Part shown: piece after piece, positions 1 through 9,471 of the stretch
Numbering within the stretch: position 1 is the stretch's first letter
How the letters are laid out: each line of letters begins with the position of its first letter
Assembly (NCBI RefSeq): GCF_965139615.1
Contig: NZ_CBCSIQ010000006.1
Coordinates: 1 to 64,000, forward strand
Direction: 5' to 3'
From: Kerstersia similis
GTDB taxonomy: Bacteria > Pseudomonadota > Gammaproteobacteria > Burkholderiales > Burkholderiaceae_B
Length of the DNA stretch: 64,000 nt
Notes under the pieces: generated by a model
Seen by the model: only the letters and a program-made list of their open reading frames with translations
The model's database searches: none
Told to the model about the DNA's origin: nothing
Translations under genes and position numbers: made by a program

Positions 1-474
1 CCCCCAGCCGCTGACCCGCCCCATGGCCTCGGGCCGGGCCAGTTCCGGCAGAAATGCCGCCACCAGAGACTCGCCATAGCAATACGCCATGTTCGAGCCC
101 GCCACCAGCAGCATGGCCAGCACCACCCCCGCCACGCCGCCCACGCCGGGCGTCCAGGCCAGGGCCGCCGTGAATACGACGCATGCCACGGTACTCACCG
201 CCAGCAAGCGCTTCTTGGCGCCATGGCGGTCGGCCAGCGCGCCCAGGCGCGGCGCAGTCATCATCACCAGGAAGGCCGACACACTGAGCGCCGACGTCCA
301 GGCCAACGTCGCCCACGCTGCACTGTTTGCGATACCGCTGACGAAATAGGCGGCGTACACGGCAGTCAGCACTACCGTCGTGTAGCCGGAATTGGCAAAG
401 TCATAGAGCGCCCAGCCCAGGACTTCGCGCCGGCGTACCCCAGGCCTCAGGACATCACGTGAAAAGCCTTTCAT
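1..474 (-). CDS. UMF1-type MFS transporter, N-terminal part (runs off the window)
   Basis: Reading the minus strand from ATG at 474 gives 158 open codons to the window edge, so the gene continues to the left. The N-terminus carries the motif LGWALYDFANSGYTTVVLTA, typical of UMF1/Atg22-like major facilitator proteins, followed by hydrophobic segments and a loop reading APRLGALADRHGAKKR, the MFS loop 2-3 motif. Such proteins are inner-membrane permeases, some for amino acids or small organic solutes; the substrate cannot be read here. It diverges from acyP. A short perfect dyad (493-509) lies 19 bp upstream of the start codon. Family assignment is from remembered motifs; the C-terminal half is not visible. 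Confidence 0.75.
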   Translation of the reverse strand, partial: MKGFSRDVLRPGVRRREVLGWALYDFANSGYTTVVLTAVYAAYFVSGIANSAAWATLAWTSALSVSAFLVMMTAPRLGALADRHGAKKRLLAVSTVACVVFTAALAWTPGVGGVAGVVLAMLLVAGSNMAYCYGESLVAAFLPELARPEAMGRVSGWG

Positions 475-492
475 CGGAAACAACCTTCATGA

Positions 493-509
493 CCGGCACG
501 GCGTGCCGG
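493..509. repeat. Short perfect dyad in the leader of the UMF1-type gene
   Basis: Two 8-bp arms (CCGGCACG and CGTGCCGG) surround a single G. The dyad sits just upstream of the minus-strand transporter start and could be an operator or a leader hairpin. No T-run follows on either strand, so it is not an obvious terminator. Confidence 0.4.
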
Positions 510-563
510 AGTGGATGGAAAACCAAGCCGCCCTGTTGCCTGGCGCTGCGGCCTCAAGCGCTC

Positions 564-587
564 AAGGTGTGCTGCGCAGCACACCTT
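564..587. repeat. 24-bp perfect palindrome between divergent genes
   Basis: The segment has two 12-bp halves, AAGGTGTGCTGC and its exact reverse complement, with no spacer. It lies in the 236-bp gap between the divergent transporter (start 474) and acyP (start 711), a position suited to a dimeric repressor operator. It has no T-run and no recognised regulator signature. The rest of the gap shows no gene. Confidence 0.5.
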
Positions 588-710
588 AACCGCACCCCAG
601 CCGCAACGCCAGCCCCCGTCCGCCGCTCGCCCACCTGACTCACAACGCGCCGGCCCGCTGCCACTACAATGCCGCTTGCTCTCTTTGATCCTGCTACCTC
701 GTCACGCGCC

Positions 711-980
711 ATGGAAACCGTCCTCGTCACCATCACCGGCAAAGTCCAGGGGGTCTCGTACCGCCATGCCACCGTACGCGAAGCCCATCATTTGAAACTG
801 CGCGGCTGGGTGCAGAACATGGCGGACGGCAGCGTCCAGGCCTTGCTGCAAGGCGAACCTGACCAGATCGACCGCATGCTGGCCTGGATGCGGCGCGGCC
901 CGCCTGCGGCCATGGTCGCCGATGTCCAGCATGAAACCCTCGCCAGCGATAAACGCTATGAAGGCTTCCAGCAGCTCTGA
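711..980 (+). CDS. acyP: Acylphosphatase
   Basis: An 89-residue protein, normal for acylphosphatases, which hydrolyse carboxyl-phosphate bonds of acyl phosphates in the cytosol. The active-site loop GKVQGVSYR supplies the phosphate-binding Arg, and GWVQNMADGSVQ supplies the catalytic Asn. An upstream in-frame ATG at 669 would add 14 residues (MPLALFDPATSSRA) not expected in the family, so the start at 711 (METVLVTITGKV) is preferred. The 3' end overlaps the start of the glycosylase gene by 23 bp, which suggests translational coupling. Confidence 0.92.
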   Translation: METVLVTITGKVQGVSYRHATVREAHHLKLRGWVQNMADGSVQALLQGEPDQIDRMLAWMRRGPPAAMVADVQHETLASDKRYEGFQQL

Positions 981-1485
981 CCCTTCCGCCCACGCCGTCG
1001 GCTTCCCGCCGATTGCCGCGCCCGGCGCACGCATACTGATCCTGGGCTCCATGCCCGGCCAGCAATCACTACGCGCCCAGGCTTACTACGCACATCCTCG
1101 CAATGCCTTCTGGCCCATTATGGCCAGCCTGCTCGGCTTTGTACCGGAAGACAGCTACGCACACCGCACCGCCATGCTGCAACAGCATGGCATCGCGCTT
1201 TGGGATGTCCTGCAAAGCTGTGTTCGTCCCGGCAGCCTGGACGCCAATATCGACCGCCAGCAACTGACCTGCAACGACTTCGCCGCCTTCCTGGCGGCCT
1301 ACCCGGACATCACGCGCATCTGCTGCAATGGCGCGGCTGCCCACGACCTGTTCTGCCGCCATGCCCTGCCGGCGCTGCAGGCGCTGCGCCCGCTGGACGT
1401 CCTGCGCTTGCCATCAACCAGCCCGGCCCATGCCGGCATGAGCCGGGACGCCAAACTGCAAGCCTGGCGTGCTGCGCTGAGCTGA
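958..1485 (+). CDS. DNA-deoxyinosine glycosylase (UDG superfamily family 6)
   Basis: A 175-residue protein with the conserved segments of hypoxanthine-DNA glycosylases: GSMPGQQSL near the N-terminus, HPRNAFWPI, a central CCNGAAAHDLF block and LPSTSPAHAG near the C-terminus. These enzymes excise deoxyinosine formed by adenine deamination, starting base-excision repair. The start at 958 (MKASSSSDPS) lies inside the end of acyP; an earlier in-frame ATG at 922 would extend the overlap further and is less likely. The two genes probably form a small operon although their functions are unrelated. Confidence 0.85.
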   Translation: MKASSSSDPSAHAVGFPPIAAPGARILILGSMPGQQSLRAQAYYAHPRNAFWPIMASLLGFVPEDSYAHRTAMLQQHGIALWDVLQSCVRPGSLDANIDRQQLTCNDFAAFLAAYPDITRICCNGAAAHDLFCRHALPALQALRPLDVLRLPSTSPAHAGMSRDAKLQAWRAALS

Positions 1486-1738
1486 ACCGGGCATGCATGC
1501 CTGCCATCGGTCCGGCCGTTGTCTGCCTGTTGTCCGTCAGTTTTCTGATTTTATGACTGACCATGCAAACACCTGAAATCCAAAAAAACAAAGCCATCTG
1601 ATTCCCATTACTAAAAAGGGTATGCTTGCACGGCAAAGCTTTTTCTCCGGGCCCACCACCGCCGCAGGCGCGCCACCCTGGCGTCTTCGCTCGCGAGCCC
1701 GCCGCTGGCCGGCCCACTCTTCAACCCTGGGAATACCT

Positions 1739-2908
1739 ATGACGTTCCATTCCATCAAGCCGTTCGCCTCCGCCCTTACCCCGCGCGCCGCCAGCCTGCT
1801 GGCAGCCGCCAGCCTGGCCCTGGGCGCCCTCGCCCCGGCGCTTGCCACGGCAGACACACCGGTGAGCGCTACGGCCAGCCCCGCTGCGGCCAAGCAGGTC
1901 GTGCGCAAGGCTCTCGCCCCCGCACTGTATGAAGTGGTTTACAGCCCGCGCCAGAATGCGGTCTTCGTTGCCTCCGCCGGCGGCTTCGGCCCGGATGCCC
2001 CCGCCAGCCGGATCCTGCGCCTGGATCCTGACAGCCTGGCCATCGTTGCCGAAATCCCGGTCAAGGATCGCGCCTTCGGCCTGGCGCTGGACGACGCCAA
2101 CGACACGCTTTACACCGGCAACACGCTGGATGGCTCGATCAACGCGATAGACACTCGCAACAACACGCTGCGCGGTACCTTGCAACTGATCGAACGTGCT
2201 CCCAAGGGCGAACGCGCACCGCTCCACCTGCGCGAACTGCTGGTTGATGCCGACCAGCACCGCCTGTACCTGCCTGCCCTGGGCACCGACGACAGCACCC
2301 TGTTTGTTGTCGATACCCGCGACTTCAAACTGCTCAAGGCCATTCCTGGCCTGGGCCGCGTATCCACCGGCATTGCGCTCGACAGCGGCCGCGAACGCCT
2401 CTATGTGGTCAACTTCGAAGGCAAGCTCGTCACCATCGACACCAACGCGCTGGAAATCGCCAACATCCAGCAAACTGAGGTCGAACAACCGACCAATCTG
2501 GCCTATGACCCGGCCGCACGCCGCCTGTACGTCACCGATCAAGGACAGGAACGCATTACCGAGATGCAGAAGAAATATGCACCCGGTTTCGAGTCGCGCC
2601 ATCCTGGCGGACGCGTTGCCGTGCTAAACCCCGACACCGCCGAAGTCATCGGGGACGCGGCGGTCGGTAAAGGCGCACTGGGCATCGCGCTGGATGACCA
2701 GAACGTCTATAGCGCCAACCGCATTGCCGGCACCGTCACTGTCGTCCGCCGTGCCGACAACGCCATCGTGAGCAGCTATGCCCTGCCCACGCACCCGAAC
2801 AGCATTGCCCTCGACAACGCCGGCCAACGCCTGTTCGTCACGATCAAAAACGGCCAGGACGCACCCAAGGGCTCATCCGAAGGCCTGGCGCGCATCCAAT
2901 TGAAGTAA
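1739..2908 (+). CDS. Secreted YncE-like YVTN beta-propeller protein
   Basis: The 389-residue product begins with a signal peptide (hydrophobic stretch AASLLAAASLALGALAPALA, likely cleavage after ALATA) and is otherwise made of repeated beta-propeller blades with phrases such as GLALDDANDTLYTGNTLDGS, LYVVNFEGKLVTIDT and SIALDNAGQRLFVTI, matching YncE-type proteins. E. coli YncE is a periplasmic seven-bladed propeller of uncertain role that binds single-stranded DNA in vitro. The start at 1739 follows GGGAA and begins the signal peptide; a longer frame from 1622 is unlikely. The 253 bp upstream hold no gene. It is followed by sulP 131 bp downstream with a GC-rich hairpin between, so cotranscription is uncertain. 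Confidence 0.8.
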   Translation: MTFHSIKPFASALTPRAASLLAAASLALGALAPALATADTPVSATASPAAAKQVVRKALAPALYEVVYSPRQNAVFVASAGGFGPDAPASRILRLDPDSLAIVAEIPVKDRAFGLALDDANDTLYTGNTLDGSINAIDTRNNTLRGTLQLIERAPKGERAPLHLRELLVDADQHRLYLPALGTDDSTLFVVDTRDFKLLKAIPGLGRVSTGIALDSGRERLYVVNFEGKLVTIDTNALEIANIQQTEVEQPTNLAYDPAARRLYVTDQGQERITEMQKKYAPGFESRHPGGRVAVLNPDTAEVIGDAAVGKGALGIALDDQNVYSANRIAGTVTVVRRADNAIVSSYALPTHPNSIALDNAGQRLFVTIKNGQDAPKGSSEGLARIQLK

Positions 2909-3039
2909 GCCGCCTGCCTGCTGCCGGGGCTGCTGCGGCAATCCCGGCAGCCCCGTGAGGGATACTCTTCGCCGCGGATTCCGCCGATAATCACCGCTTG
3001 CCGCGCGCCCCTGTTCCGGCAGCCCCCAGGAATCCGCCC

Positions 3040-4818
3040 ATGACACATCCCACTTCGGAAAACGCTGCGCCGCTGCTCACGGAACAACGCCTGGCCAGCG
3101 TGCCGCTGTTTTCGACGCTGCGCATCTACCGGCGTGAATGGCTGAAGGCCGACACCATGGCCGGCCTTTCCGTTGCCGCCATCCAGATTCCCACCGCCAT
3201 CGCCTACGCCAGCCTGGCCGGCCTGCCACCCATGGCAGGGCTGTATGCCGCCATTCTGCCGCTGGTGGCCTATGCCTTGCTGGGCTCTTCGCGCCAATTG
3301 ATCGTCGGCCCTGATTCCGCCACCTGCGCCATGATCGCCGCCGCGCTGGCCCCCCTGGCGGTGGCCGGCACCCAGCACTACACCGAAATGTCCATGTTGC
3401 TGGCCATCATGGTCGGGCTGCTTTCGATCCTGGGCGGCATCATGCGGCTGGGATTCATCGCCGACTTTCTCTCGCGGCCCATTCTGCTGGGTTTCATGAA
3501 TGGCGTGGCGCTTTCCATCATCGTCGGCCAGCTGGGCAAACTCAGTGGCATCCCGCTGGATGCCCGCGATCCATTTCTGATCATCCTTGAACTTAGCAGC
3601 CGCCTGGCCGAAACACACTGGCCCACCCTGACGCTGGGCGCGCTGGCGCTCGGCCTGCTGGCTGCCTTTTCCTGGCGGCTGCCACGCCTGCCCGGCCCGT
3701 TGCTGATCATCGTTCTACTGAGCCTATCCACCTGGCTATTCGGCCTGGATCGCCTTGGCATTCAGGTCGTCGGGGCCGTTTCCGGCGGCCTGCCGACTCT
3801 CTCTTTGCCGCAAGTCGGCCTGCGTGATGCCCAGGCCATGTTCGGCGAAGCGGTAGCCATCGCCCTGGTGAGCTTCTGCTCGGCCATGCTGCCCGCCCGC
3901 AGCTTCGCCGCCAAGAATCGCTATCGCGTCTATCCCAACCAGGATCTGATTGCGCTGGGTACAGCCAATGTCGCGTCCGGCCTGAGCGGCGGCTTTGCCA
4001 TCAGCGGCGCAGACTCGCGCACTGCCATCAATGATATGGTGGGAGGCAAGACATCCATGGTGAACCTGGCCACGGCCATTTTCACGGCGCTGGCTGTCCT
4101 GCTGCTCGACGGCGGCCTGGCCTGGATTCCTACCGCCGCCCTCGGCGCAGTACTGATCATCGCCGCCCTGAAGATGATAGATATCTCCGCCGTGCGCGAC
4201 CTGGCACGCATCAGCCCTTTCGAACTGCGCGTGTCATTGCTCGCCACCCTGGGCGTCCTGACTCTCGGCGTCCTGCCCGGCATCATCCTGGCCGTGCTGC
4301 TGTCACTGGTCAAACAACTGCGCCTGGTCGCACGGCCCCGCGATGCCGTGCTGGGGGAAGTTCCCAACGGCAGCCGCCTGTTCAACGTCGCGCACTATCC
4401 GGCCGCCAGCAGCCCCATGGGCGTGTTGGTGTACCGTTTCGACGCCCCGCTGCTGTTCTTCAACAGCGATTACTTCCGCGAACGCCTGCGCGTGCTGCTC
4501 AGTCACAGCGCCCAGCCGGTCAGCGCCGTGGTGCTGGATGCCCAACCGATTCCCACGCTGGATATCACAGGTGCCCTGATGCTGGAAGAAGTCCAGGCCG
4601 AGCTGGCCAGCGAAGGCATCATTTTCTGCATTGCAGGCGCCCACGGACAATTCCGGGAATTGCTGGAACGCAGCGGCCTGGCGGAAAAAATCGGTGCGCA
4701 ACACCTGTTCGCCACCTCGCTGGAAGCCGTCAACCGCCTGCGCACCGAGTTCCTTGAACGCGTACAAACGACACACGAACCCGCCGCGCCTGCCAGGGAT
4801 GCCCCGCACGTGCCCTGA
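3040..4818 (+). CDS. SulP-family inorganic anion transporter with STAS domain
   Basis: A 592-residue inner-membrane protein with about 10-14 hydrophobic segments followed by a cytoplasmic STAS domain (about residues 425-570). SulP hallmarks are the N-terminal GLSVAAIQIPTAIAYASLAG and the following LPPMAGLYAAILPLVAYALLGSSRQLIVGPDSA. Family members carry sulfate, bicarbonate, C4-dicarboxylates or other anions, and the sequence alone does not decide which. The start at 3040 is preceded by CAGGAATCC; a frame extension to 2998 lacks a ribosome site. The gene stops 59 bp before a LysR gene on the same strand. Confidence 0.9.
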   Translation: MTHPTSENAAPLLTEQRLASVPLFSTLRIYRREWLKADTMAGLSVAAIQIPTAIAYASLAGLPPMAGLYAAILPLVAYALLGSSRQLIVGPDSATCAMIAAALAPLAVAGTQHYTEMSMLLAIMVGLLSILGGIMRLGFIADFLSRPILLGFMNGVALSIIVGQLGKLSGIPLDARDPFLIILELSSRLAETHWPTLTLGALALGLLAAFSWRLPRLPGPLLIIVLLSLSTWLFGLDRLGIQVVGAVSGGLPTLSLPQVGLRDAQAMFGEAVAIALVSFCSAMLPARSFAAKNRYRVYPNQDLIALGTANVASGLSGGFAISGADSRTAINDMVGGKTSMVNLATAIFTALAVLLLDGGLAWIPTAALGAVLIIAALKMIDISAVRDLARISPFELRVSLLATLGVLTLGVLPGIILAVLLSLVKQLRLVARPRDAVLGEVPNGSRLFNVAHYPAASSPMGVLVYRFDAPLLFFNSDYFRERLRVLLSHSAQPVSAVVLDAQPIPTLDITGALMLEEVQAELASEGIIFCIAGAHGQFRELLERSGLAEKIGAQHLFATSLEAVNRLRTEFLERVQTTHEPAAPARDAPHVP

Positions 4819-4877
4819 CACGAGCCGAAAACCTCCCACCCCCTGCTTCCTTTTGACTCGTCACCCAGAACCATCAC

Positions 4878-5789
4878 ATGAACCACGCCGGTATCGACAC
4901 CGTTGATCTGAACCTGTTGCGAGTGTTCGAAGCCTTGATGGAAGAAGGAGCGGCCAGCCGGGCCGCTATCCGCCTCGGCGTCACGCAACCTGCCGTCAGC
5001 GCGGCTCTCAGCCGCCTGCGGCACCTCTATTCCGATCCTTTGTTCGAACGTACGGGCCGTGGCCTGCGTCCCACCACGCGCGCCAATGAACTCGCACCGC
5101 TGATAGAAGAAGCGCTGAACCATTGCCGGCAGGCATTGGCGCCTGCCATGCCCGGCAAAGGCAGCGACGGCCGCAGCATCACGCTCGGGCTTTCAGATGA
5201 CGGGGAAATGGCTCTCGGCCATACCTTGCTATCACTGGTCAAACGCCATCTGCCAGGCCTGCGCATCATTTTCCGGCAGACCCACAGGGGCGTGGTGCAG
5301 GATATGCTCATGCGCCACCAAATCGACCTGGCCATTGCGGCTGGCGGCCTATCCTCCCCCCTGATCGCACGTCATCGGCTGGGACGCGGCAATTACCTGT
5401 GCCTGGCCGGGTTGCAGACACCCATTCCAGTCAGTGCCGAAGACTATGCGCAGCGCCCACACCTGCTGGTTTCATCCGGCGGGTTTGTCGGCATCGTGGA
5501 TGAAGGATTGCGCGCAGCCGGCTACCGGCGCAAGGTCCGTGCATCTACATCGCATTTTGCCGCCGTGCCTTTCCTGCTGGCGGATTCCGATCTGATCACG
5601 ACCGTCCCTACGCACGCCGCCCATGCAATTGTCCGCATGGCGCCGCTCAAGCATTTTGAGTGCCCAGTCCCGTTACCTTCCTATGAACTGGAACTGGGCG
5701 TGCGCATCGGCAGCAAGCATGACGAAGTCCTGCAAACCGTCAAAAACCTGCTGCTGGAAGCCATCCACACCCATTACGTATTGTCGTGA
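4878..5789 (+). CDS. LysR-family transcriptional regulator
   Basis: A 303-residue LTTR. The N-terminal winged helix-turn-helix reads DLNLLRVFEALMEEGAASRAAIRLGVTQPAVSAALSRL, and the rest is a substrate-binding-like effector domain. The variant resembles the NodD/LinR-type subgroup. It is convergent to the aspartase gene, overlapping it by 16 bp. It sits at the distal end of the nitrilase operon, whose upstream region holds an ATC-N9-GAT LTTR-type box (10479-10493); it is therefore the natural candidate regulator of that operon, as an inference. No close LTTR box was noticed at its own promoter. Confidence 0.9.
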   Translation: MNHAGIDTVDLNLLRVFEALMEEGAASRAAIRLGVTQPAVSAALSRLRHLYSDPLFERTGRGLRPTTRANELAPLIEEALNHCRQALAPAMPGKGSDGRSITLGLSDDGEMALGHTLLSLVKRHLPGLRIIFRQTHRGVVQDMLMRHQIDLAIAAGGLSSPLIARHRLGRGNYLCLAGLQTPIPVSAEDYAQRPHLLVSSGGFVGIVDEGLRAAGYRRKVRASTSHFAAVPFLLADSDLITTVPTHAAHAIVRMAPLKHFECPVPLPSYELELGVRIGSKHDEVLQTVKNLLLEAIHTHYVLS

Positions 5790-7192
5790 CTCCCTGCGGG
5801 CTGGGTCAGGCGTTCCGCTACCAATAAACGCGCCAGCTCGTCAGCCTGCAAAATACCCAGCGCTTCGGCAACCGCACCGATGTCCCCGCCGCTGGCCAGC
5901 GCCTGCTTGACGATCCTGGCAGCGTTCGCATAACCAATGACCGGATTCAGCGCAGTCACCAAAGTGACGGATTCCGCCACACGCCGCTCCAGCACGGCAT
6001 GATTGGCCTGTATGCCTTCGACACAGTGATGCTGCAGCGTCTGGCAAGACCTGGCAAGATGCGTCATGCTCTGATGCAAGGCCCAGGCCATCAACGGCTC
6101 GAACGCATTGAGCTGCAACTGGCCGGACTCGGCCGCCATGGTCACCATCAGATCATGACCGATCACTTCGAACGCAACCTGGTTCATGGCCTCCGGAATC
6201 ACGGGATTGACCTTCCCGGGCATGATGGAAGAGCCAGCCTGCCTGGCGGGCAGGAGAATATCGCCCAACCCGGCCTGCGGCCCGGACGACAACAGACGCA
6301 AATCGCTGGCGATTTTTGACAGGCGAATAGCCACGCGCTTCAACGCTCCCGATAGCTGCACGAAAGCGCCGGTATCCTGCGTCGCGGCAACCAGATCCTG
6401 GGCAGCCACCACCGGCAGGCCGCTGCAGCGCGCCAGATAGCCGATCACCAACGTCCCATAGCCTGCAGGCGTATTGATGCCGGTACCGATGGCAGTCGCC
6501 CCCAAGTTGACCTCCAACAGCCCTTGCTGCGCCTCGCGAAGACGTTTTTCGTCTTCGCCCAGCATGGCGGCGAACGCGCCGAACTCCTGGCCCAGCGTCA
6601 TCGGCACCGCATCCTGCAATTGCGTCCTGCCGATCTTCAACACCTCCCGGAACTCGCTCGCCTTGCGCTCAAAAGCCTGGCGCAACCCTGACAATGCCAG
6701 CAGCAGGGTATCAAGATCCGCATGTGCCGCCAGCCTGAGCGCCGTCGGATACACATCGTTGGTACTTTGCGAAGCATTGACATGGTCGTTGGGATGCACC
6801 AGATGGTAATCCCCCGGCTCGCCCCCCAAGTGCACGATCGCGCGATTGGCAATGACCTCATTGGCATTCATGTTCGTCGAGGTTCCGGCACCCCCCTGGA
6901 TCACATCGACAACGAACTGGTCATGCCATTGGCCTGCCAGCAGTTCATCGCAGGCTGCGGCAATGGCGCCTGCGACGGAAGGCGCCAGCACCCCCAGGTT
7001 TTCGTTGGCCAGCGCCGCGGCCTTCTTGACGGCAGCCAACGCCCTGACCAGAGCCGGCATCTGCGCCAGAGACTGGCCGGTAATGGGGAAATTTTCCACA
7101 GCCCGGGCCGTATGCACTCCCCAATATGCCTCACGCGGCAATGGTTTGCTGCCCAGAAAATCCGCTTCGGTACGCATAGGATGAGTTGTCAT
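5774..7192 (-). CDS. aspA: Aspartate ammonia-lyase (aspartase)
   Basis: A 472-residue member of the fumarase/aspartase superfamily. The N-terminal WGVHTARAVENFPI and the signature GSSIMPGKVNPVIPEAMNQV point to aspartase, which reversibly deaminates L-aspartate to fumarate and ammonia, rather than to fumarase C. GGAGTSTNMNANEVIANRA and HPNDHVNASQSTNDVYPT are the other superfamily regions. It is the last gene of a four-gene minus-strand run (nitrilase, MFS carrier, racemase, aspartase) with a 69-bp gap to the racemase. Its last codons overlap the end of the convergent LysR gene. In this setting it probably feeds aspartate-derived carbon into the TCA cycle. Confidence 0.9.
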   Translation of the reverse strand: MTTHPMRTEADFLGSKPLPREAYWGVHTARAVENFPITGQSLAQMPALVRALAAVKKAAALANENLGVLAPSVAGAIAAACDELLAGQWHDQFVVDVIQGGAGTSTNMNANEVIANRAIVHLGGEPGDYHLVHPNDHVNASQSTNDVYPTALRLAAHADLDTLLLALSGLRQAFERKASEFREVLKIGRTQLQDAVPMTLGQEFGAFAAMLGEDEKRLREAQQGLLEVNLGATAIGTGINTPAGYGTLVIGYLARCSGLPVVAAQDLVAATQDTGAFVQLSGALKRVAIRLSKIASDLRLLSSGPQAGLGDILLPARQAGSSIMPGKVNPVIPEAMNQVAFEVIGHDLMVTMAAESGQLQLNAFEPLMAWALHQSMTHLARSCQTLQHHCVEGIQANHAVLERRVAESVTLVTALNPVIGYANAARIVKQALASGGDIGAVAEALGILQADELARLLVAERLTQPAGSHDNT

Positions 7193-7261
7193 GCATTGTT
7201 CCTGAAAAAAATGGTGTTCTGGCCGCCCTGGCCTGTCGCTGTGCAGCCATGGCGGCCAGGG

Positions 7262-7990
7262 CTAGGCATGAGTGGCGCTGGCTCGTTCCGCCTGCGACCA
7301 GGCCACGCAGCGGCGCGCCAAGGCAGCGCTGGCATCCACCACAGGCAAAGGCGCATTGCTGCCGTTCAGTACCACGGGGATCTCGGTACAACCCAGAATG
7401 ACAGCCTGTGCGCCGCGCTTGCCCAGCGCAGCCGCCGCCTGGCTCAAGAACTCCGCCCCTTGCGCGATCTCCCCGGCCTTGACGGCCGCAATCCCCGGCA
7501 TGACCCACTCCACCATTTCTCGCGCAGTCGGCAACAGCCATTGCATCGGCTGGCCGCTGGCCGGCCGCCGGTTCACATAAAGACCGGACGCGATCGTGCC
7601 ATCCGTCGCAAGCAAGCCGATCCGCCCATCGTTGCCCGCCAGTGCGGCGGCATCATCCAGGGCAGCATCCACAAGATGCAGCATGGGAACCCCCAACGCT
7701 GCCTGCAAGGGTTCGAACCACAGATGGGCCGTATTGCAAGGCACCACGATCAGGCAGGCGCCCGCCTCCACCAGGCGCCTGCCGCTTTCTATCATGGCAG
7801 CCAGCGGGGAATCGCCCTCGCCGCGGAATGCCGCCGTACGATCCGGAATCTGCGGGATGCAGGCCGTCACTACGGGAATATGATCCTGATCCCGCTGTGC
7901 CTCGGTGGCATCCAGCACCTTGTGCATAAAGTCTATCGTCGCCAGCGGCCCCATGCCGCCCAGAACGCCCAACAAGCCGGGAGTGCTCAT
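7262..7990 (-). CDS. Aspartate/glutamate racemase family protein
   Basis: A 242-residue PLP-independent racemase of the aspartate/glutamate racemase family (YgeA-like). Both catalytic cysteine motifs are present: VPCNTAHLW in the N-terminal half and LGCTEIPV in the C-terminal half. The N-terminus reads GLLGVLGGMGPLATIDF, typical of the family. The start at 7990 is chosen because GGGGAG precedes it by a normal distance and the 38 residues before it look untranslated. Being next to aspartase, it would supply L-Asp from D-Asp, but glutamate, hydantoin or other substrates of the family remain possible. Confidence 0.85.
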   Translation of the reverse strand: MSTPGLLGVLGGMGPLATIDFMHKVLDATEAQRDQDHIPVVTACIPQIPDRTAAFRGEGDSPLAAMIESGRRLVEAGACLIVVPCNTAHLWFEPLQAALGVPMLHLVDAALDDAAALAGNDGRIGLLATDGTIASGLYVNRRPASGQPMQWLLPTAREMVEWVMPGIAAVKAGEIAQGAEFLSQAAAALGKRGAQAVILGCTEIPVVLNGSNAPLPVVDASAALARRCVAWSQAERASATHA

Positions 7991-8139
7991 CGCGGTGTTC
8001 TCCCCTTGCTTCCTATCCATGACTGGATTTGCATGATTGCTACCCTCGAAATTTGATGCGCCGCGCTCGGCGCAAAACATGGCCATCGTGGTGAGGCGCA
8101 CCATGGCGGCGCGCCTCTGCCCTCAGGCGAAGAAAAGGA

Positions 8140-9447
8140 TCAGACGGCCGTCCCGGCGCTTGCATCACGTACGACACTGTCAGAGAGTAGGCGCTGCGGC
8201 ATTGCCAGGATCAGGACGCAGGCTCCCAGAACCAACACGCCAGCGAACAGATAGAGTCCGGCATTGATGCTACCGGTACTGTTCTTGATCATGCCCAGGA
8301 CAGTCGGGCTGACAAATCCGCCGAACAGGGCCAGCGAGTTGATCAGCGCAATACCGCCAGCGGCTGCATTGCCGGACAGATAGCGCGTCGGAATCGTCCA
8401 GAACAAGGGCATGGCGGCATACAGGCCCACCGCAACCACACTCAGGCAAAGCAGGCCTAGGATCAGATTGCCCTGCACCAGCGTGCAAGCCACCAGCCCC
8501 AGTGCCGCCGCGCAGAGGCACGAGAAGAGATACCAGCGGCGCTCCCCCGTCACATCGGAACGCCGGCCAATCATGATCATGCCCAGCGCACTGGCGATGA
8601 AAGGCAATGAGGTCAGCATGCCGATCTGGAACGGATCATTCACTCCGTATCCTTTGATCATGCCGGGCAGCCAGAAACCGAGGATATAGAGACCGCTCAT
8701 GACCGAGAAGTACACAAAGGCCAAGGCATAGACCCTGGGGTCACGTGCCACCTGCCCCAGGTGATGCTTGCCATCCGGCATCGGCGTGCCCACCTCCCGC
8801 TCGATCTGCTCGCGTTCCTGTTGCGTCAGCCATTTCGCTTCTTGAGGCCTATCCGTCAAAACAAAAGCGGCAATCACGCCCAGCACCACCGCAGGCGCGC
8901 CTTCCAGCAAAAACATCCACTGCCAGCCATGCAGGCCATGCACCCCATCCATGTACTTGATCAACCAGCCGGAGACCGGGCCGCCGATAATGCCGGCAAT
9001 GGCAATCGCTGACATGAATACGGCAATGATGCCGCCACGCAAGCGCACCGGGAACCAATACGTCAGGTACAAAATAATGCCGGGGAAGAAACCTGCCTCG
9101 AATGCCCCGAGCAAGAAACGCACGACATAGAACTGCAAGGGGGTCTGCACGAACATCATGCAGGAAGACACAATCCCCCAGGCGATCATGATGCGCATGA
9201 TGGTTTTGCGCGCCCCGATCTTCGTCAGGAACATATTGCTCGGCACTTCGAACAGCACATAGCCGATGAAGAAGACACCGGCTCCCAAGCCATATACCGC
9301 ATCACTGAAATTCAGATCCTGCTGCATCCGCAAGGCGGCAAAACCAATGTTGACCCGATCCAGATACGCCACGATATAGCTGATGAACAGCAGCGGCAGT
9401 ACCTTCCAGGCAATCTTCCGATACACCCCATTATTGTTTTCTTGCAT
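8140..9447 (-). CDS. MFS transporter, anion:cation symporter (ACS) type
   Basis: A 435-residue, 12-helix major facilitator. The N-terminus (LPLLFISYIVAYLDRVNIGF) and following FIGYVLFEVPSNMFLTKIGAR are hallmarks of the ACS branch that imports organic anions such as tartrate, 4-hydroxyphenylacetate, phthalate or hexuronates. It lies between the nitrilase (24 bp downstream of that gene) and the racemase in the same orientation, so it most likely brings in the substrate of the pathway. A 149-bp gap separates it from the racemase, the widest in the run. Confidence 0.88.
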   Translation of the reverse strand: MQENNNGVYRKIAWKVLPLLFISYIVAYLDRVNIGFAALRMQQDLNFSDAVYGLGAGVFFIGYVLFEVPSNMFLTKIGARKTIMRIMIAWGIVSSCMMFVQTPLQFYVVRFLLGAFEAGFFPGIILYLTYWFPVRLRGGIIAVFMSAIAIAGIIGGPVSGWLIKYMDGVHGLHGWQWMFLLEGAPAVVLGVIAAFVLTDRPQEAKWLTQQEREQIEREVGTPMPDGKHHLGQVARDPRVYALAFVYFSVMSGLYILGFWLPGMIKGYGVNDPFQIGMLTSLPFIASALGMIMIGRRSDVTGERRWYLFSCLCAAALGLVACTLVQGNLILGLLCLSVVAVGLYAAMPLFWTIPTRYLSGNAAAGGIALINSLALFGGFVSPTVLGMIKNSTGSINAGLYLFAGVLVLGACVLILAMPQRLLSDSVVRDASAGTAV

Positions 9448-9471
9448 GCTTGTCTCCTGGGAAGATAGTTT

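Noticed and set aside
1721..2602. Minus-strand open frame of 293 codons across the YncE-like gene
   Set aside because: It is antisense to a protein with a signal peptide and clear propeller repeats; no ribosome site or family similarity.
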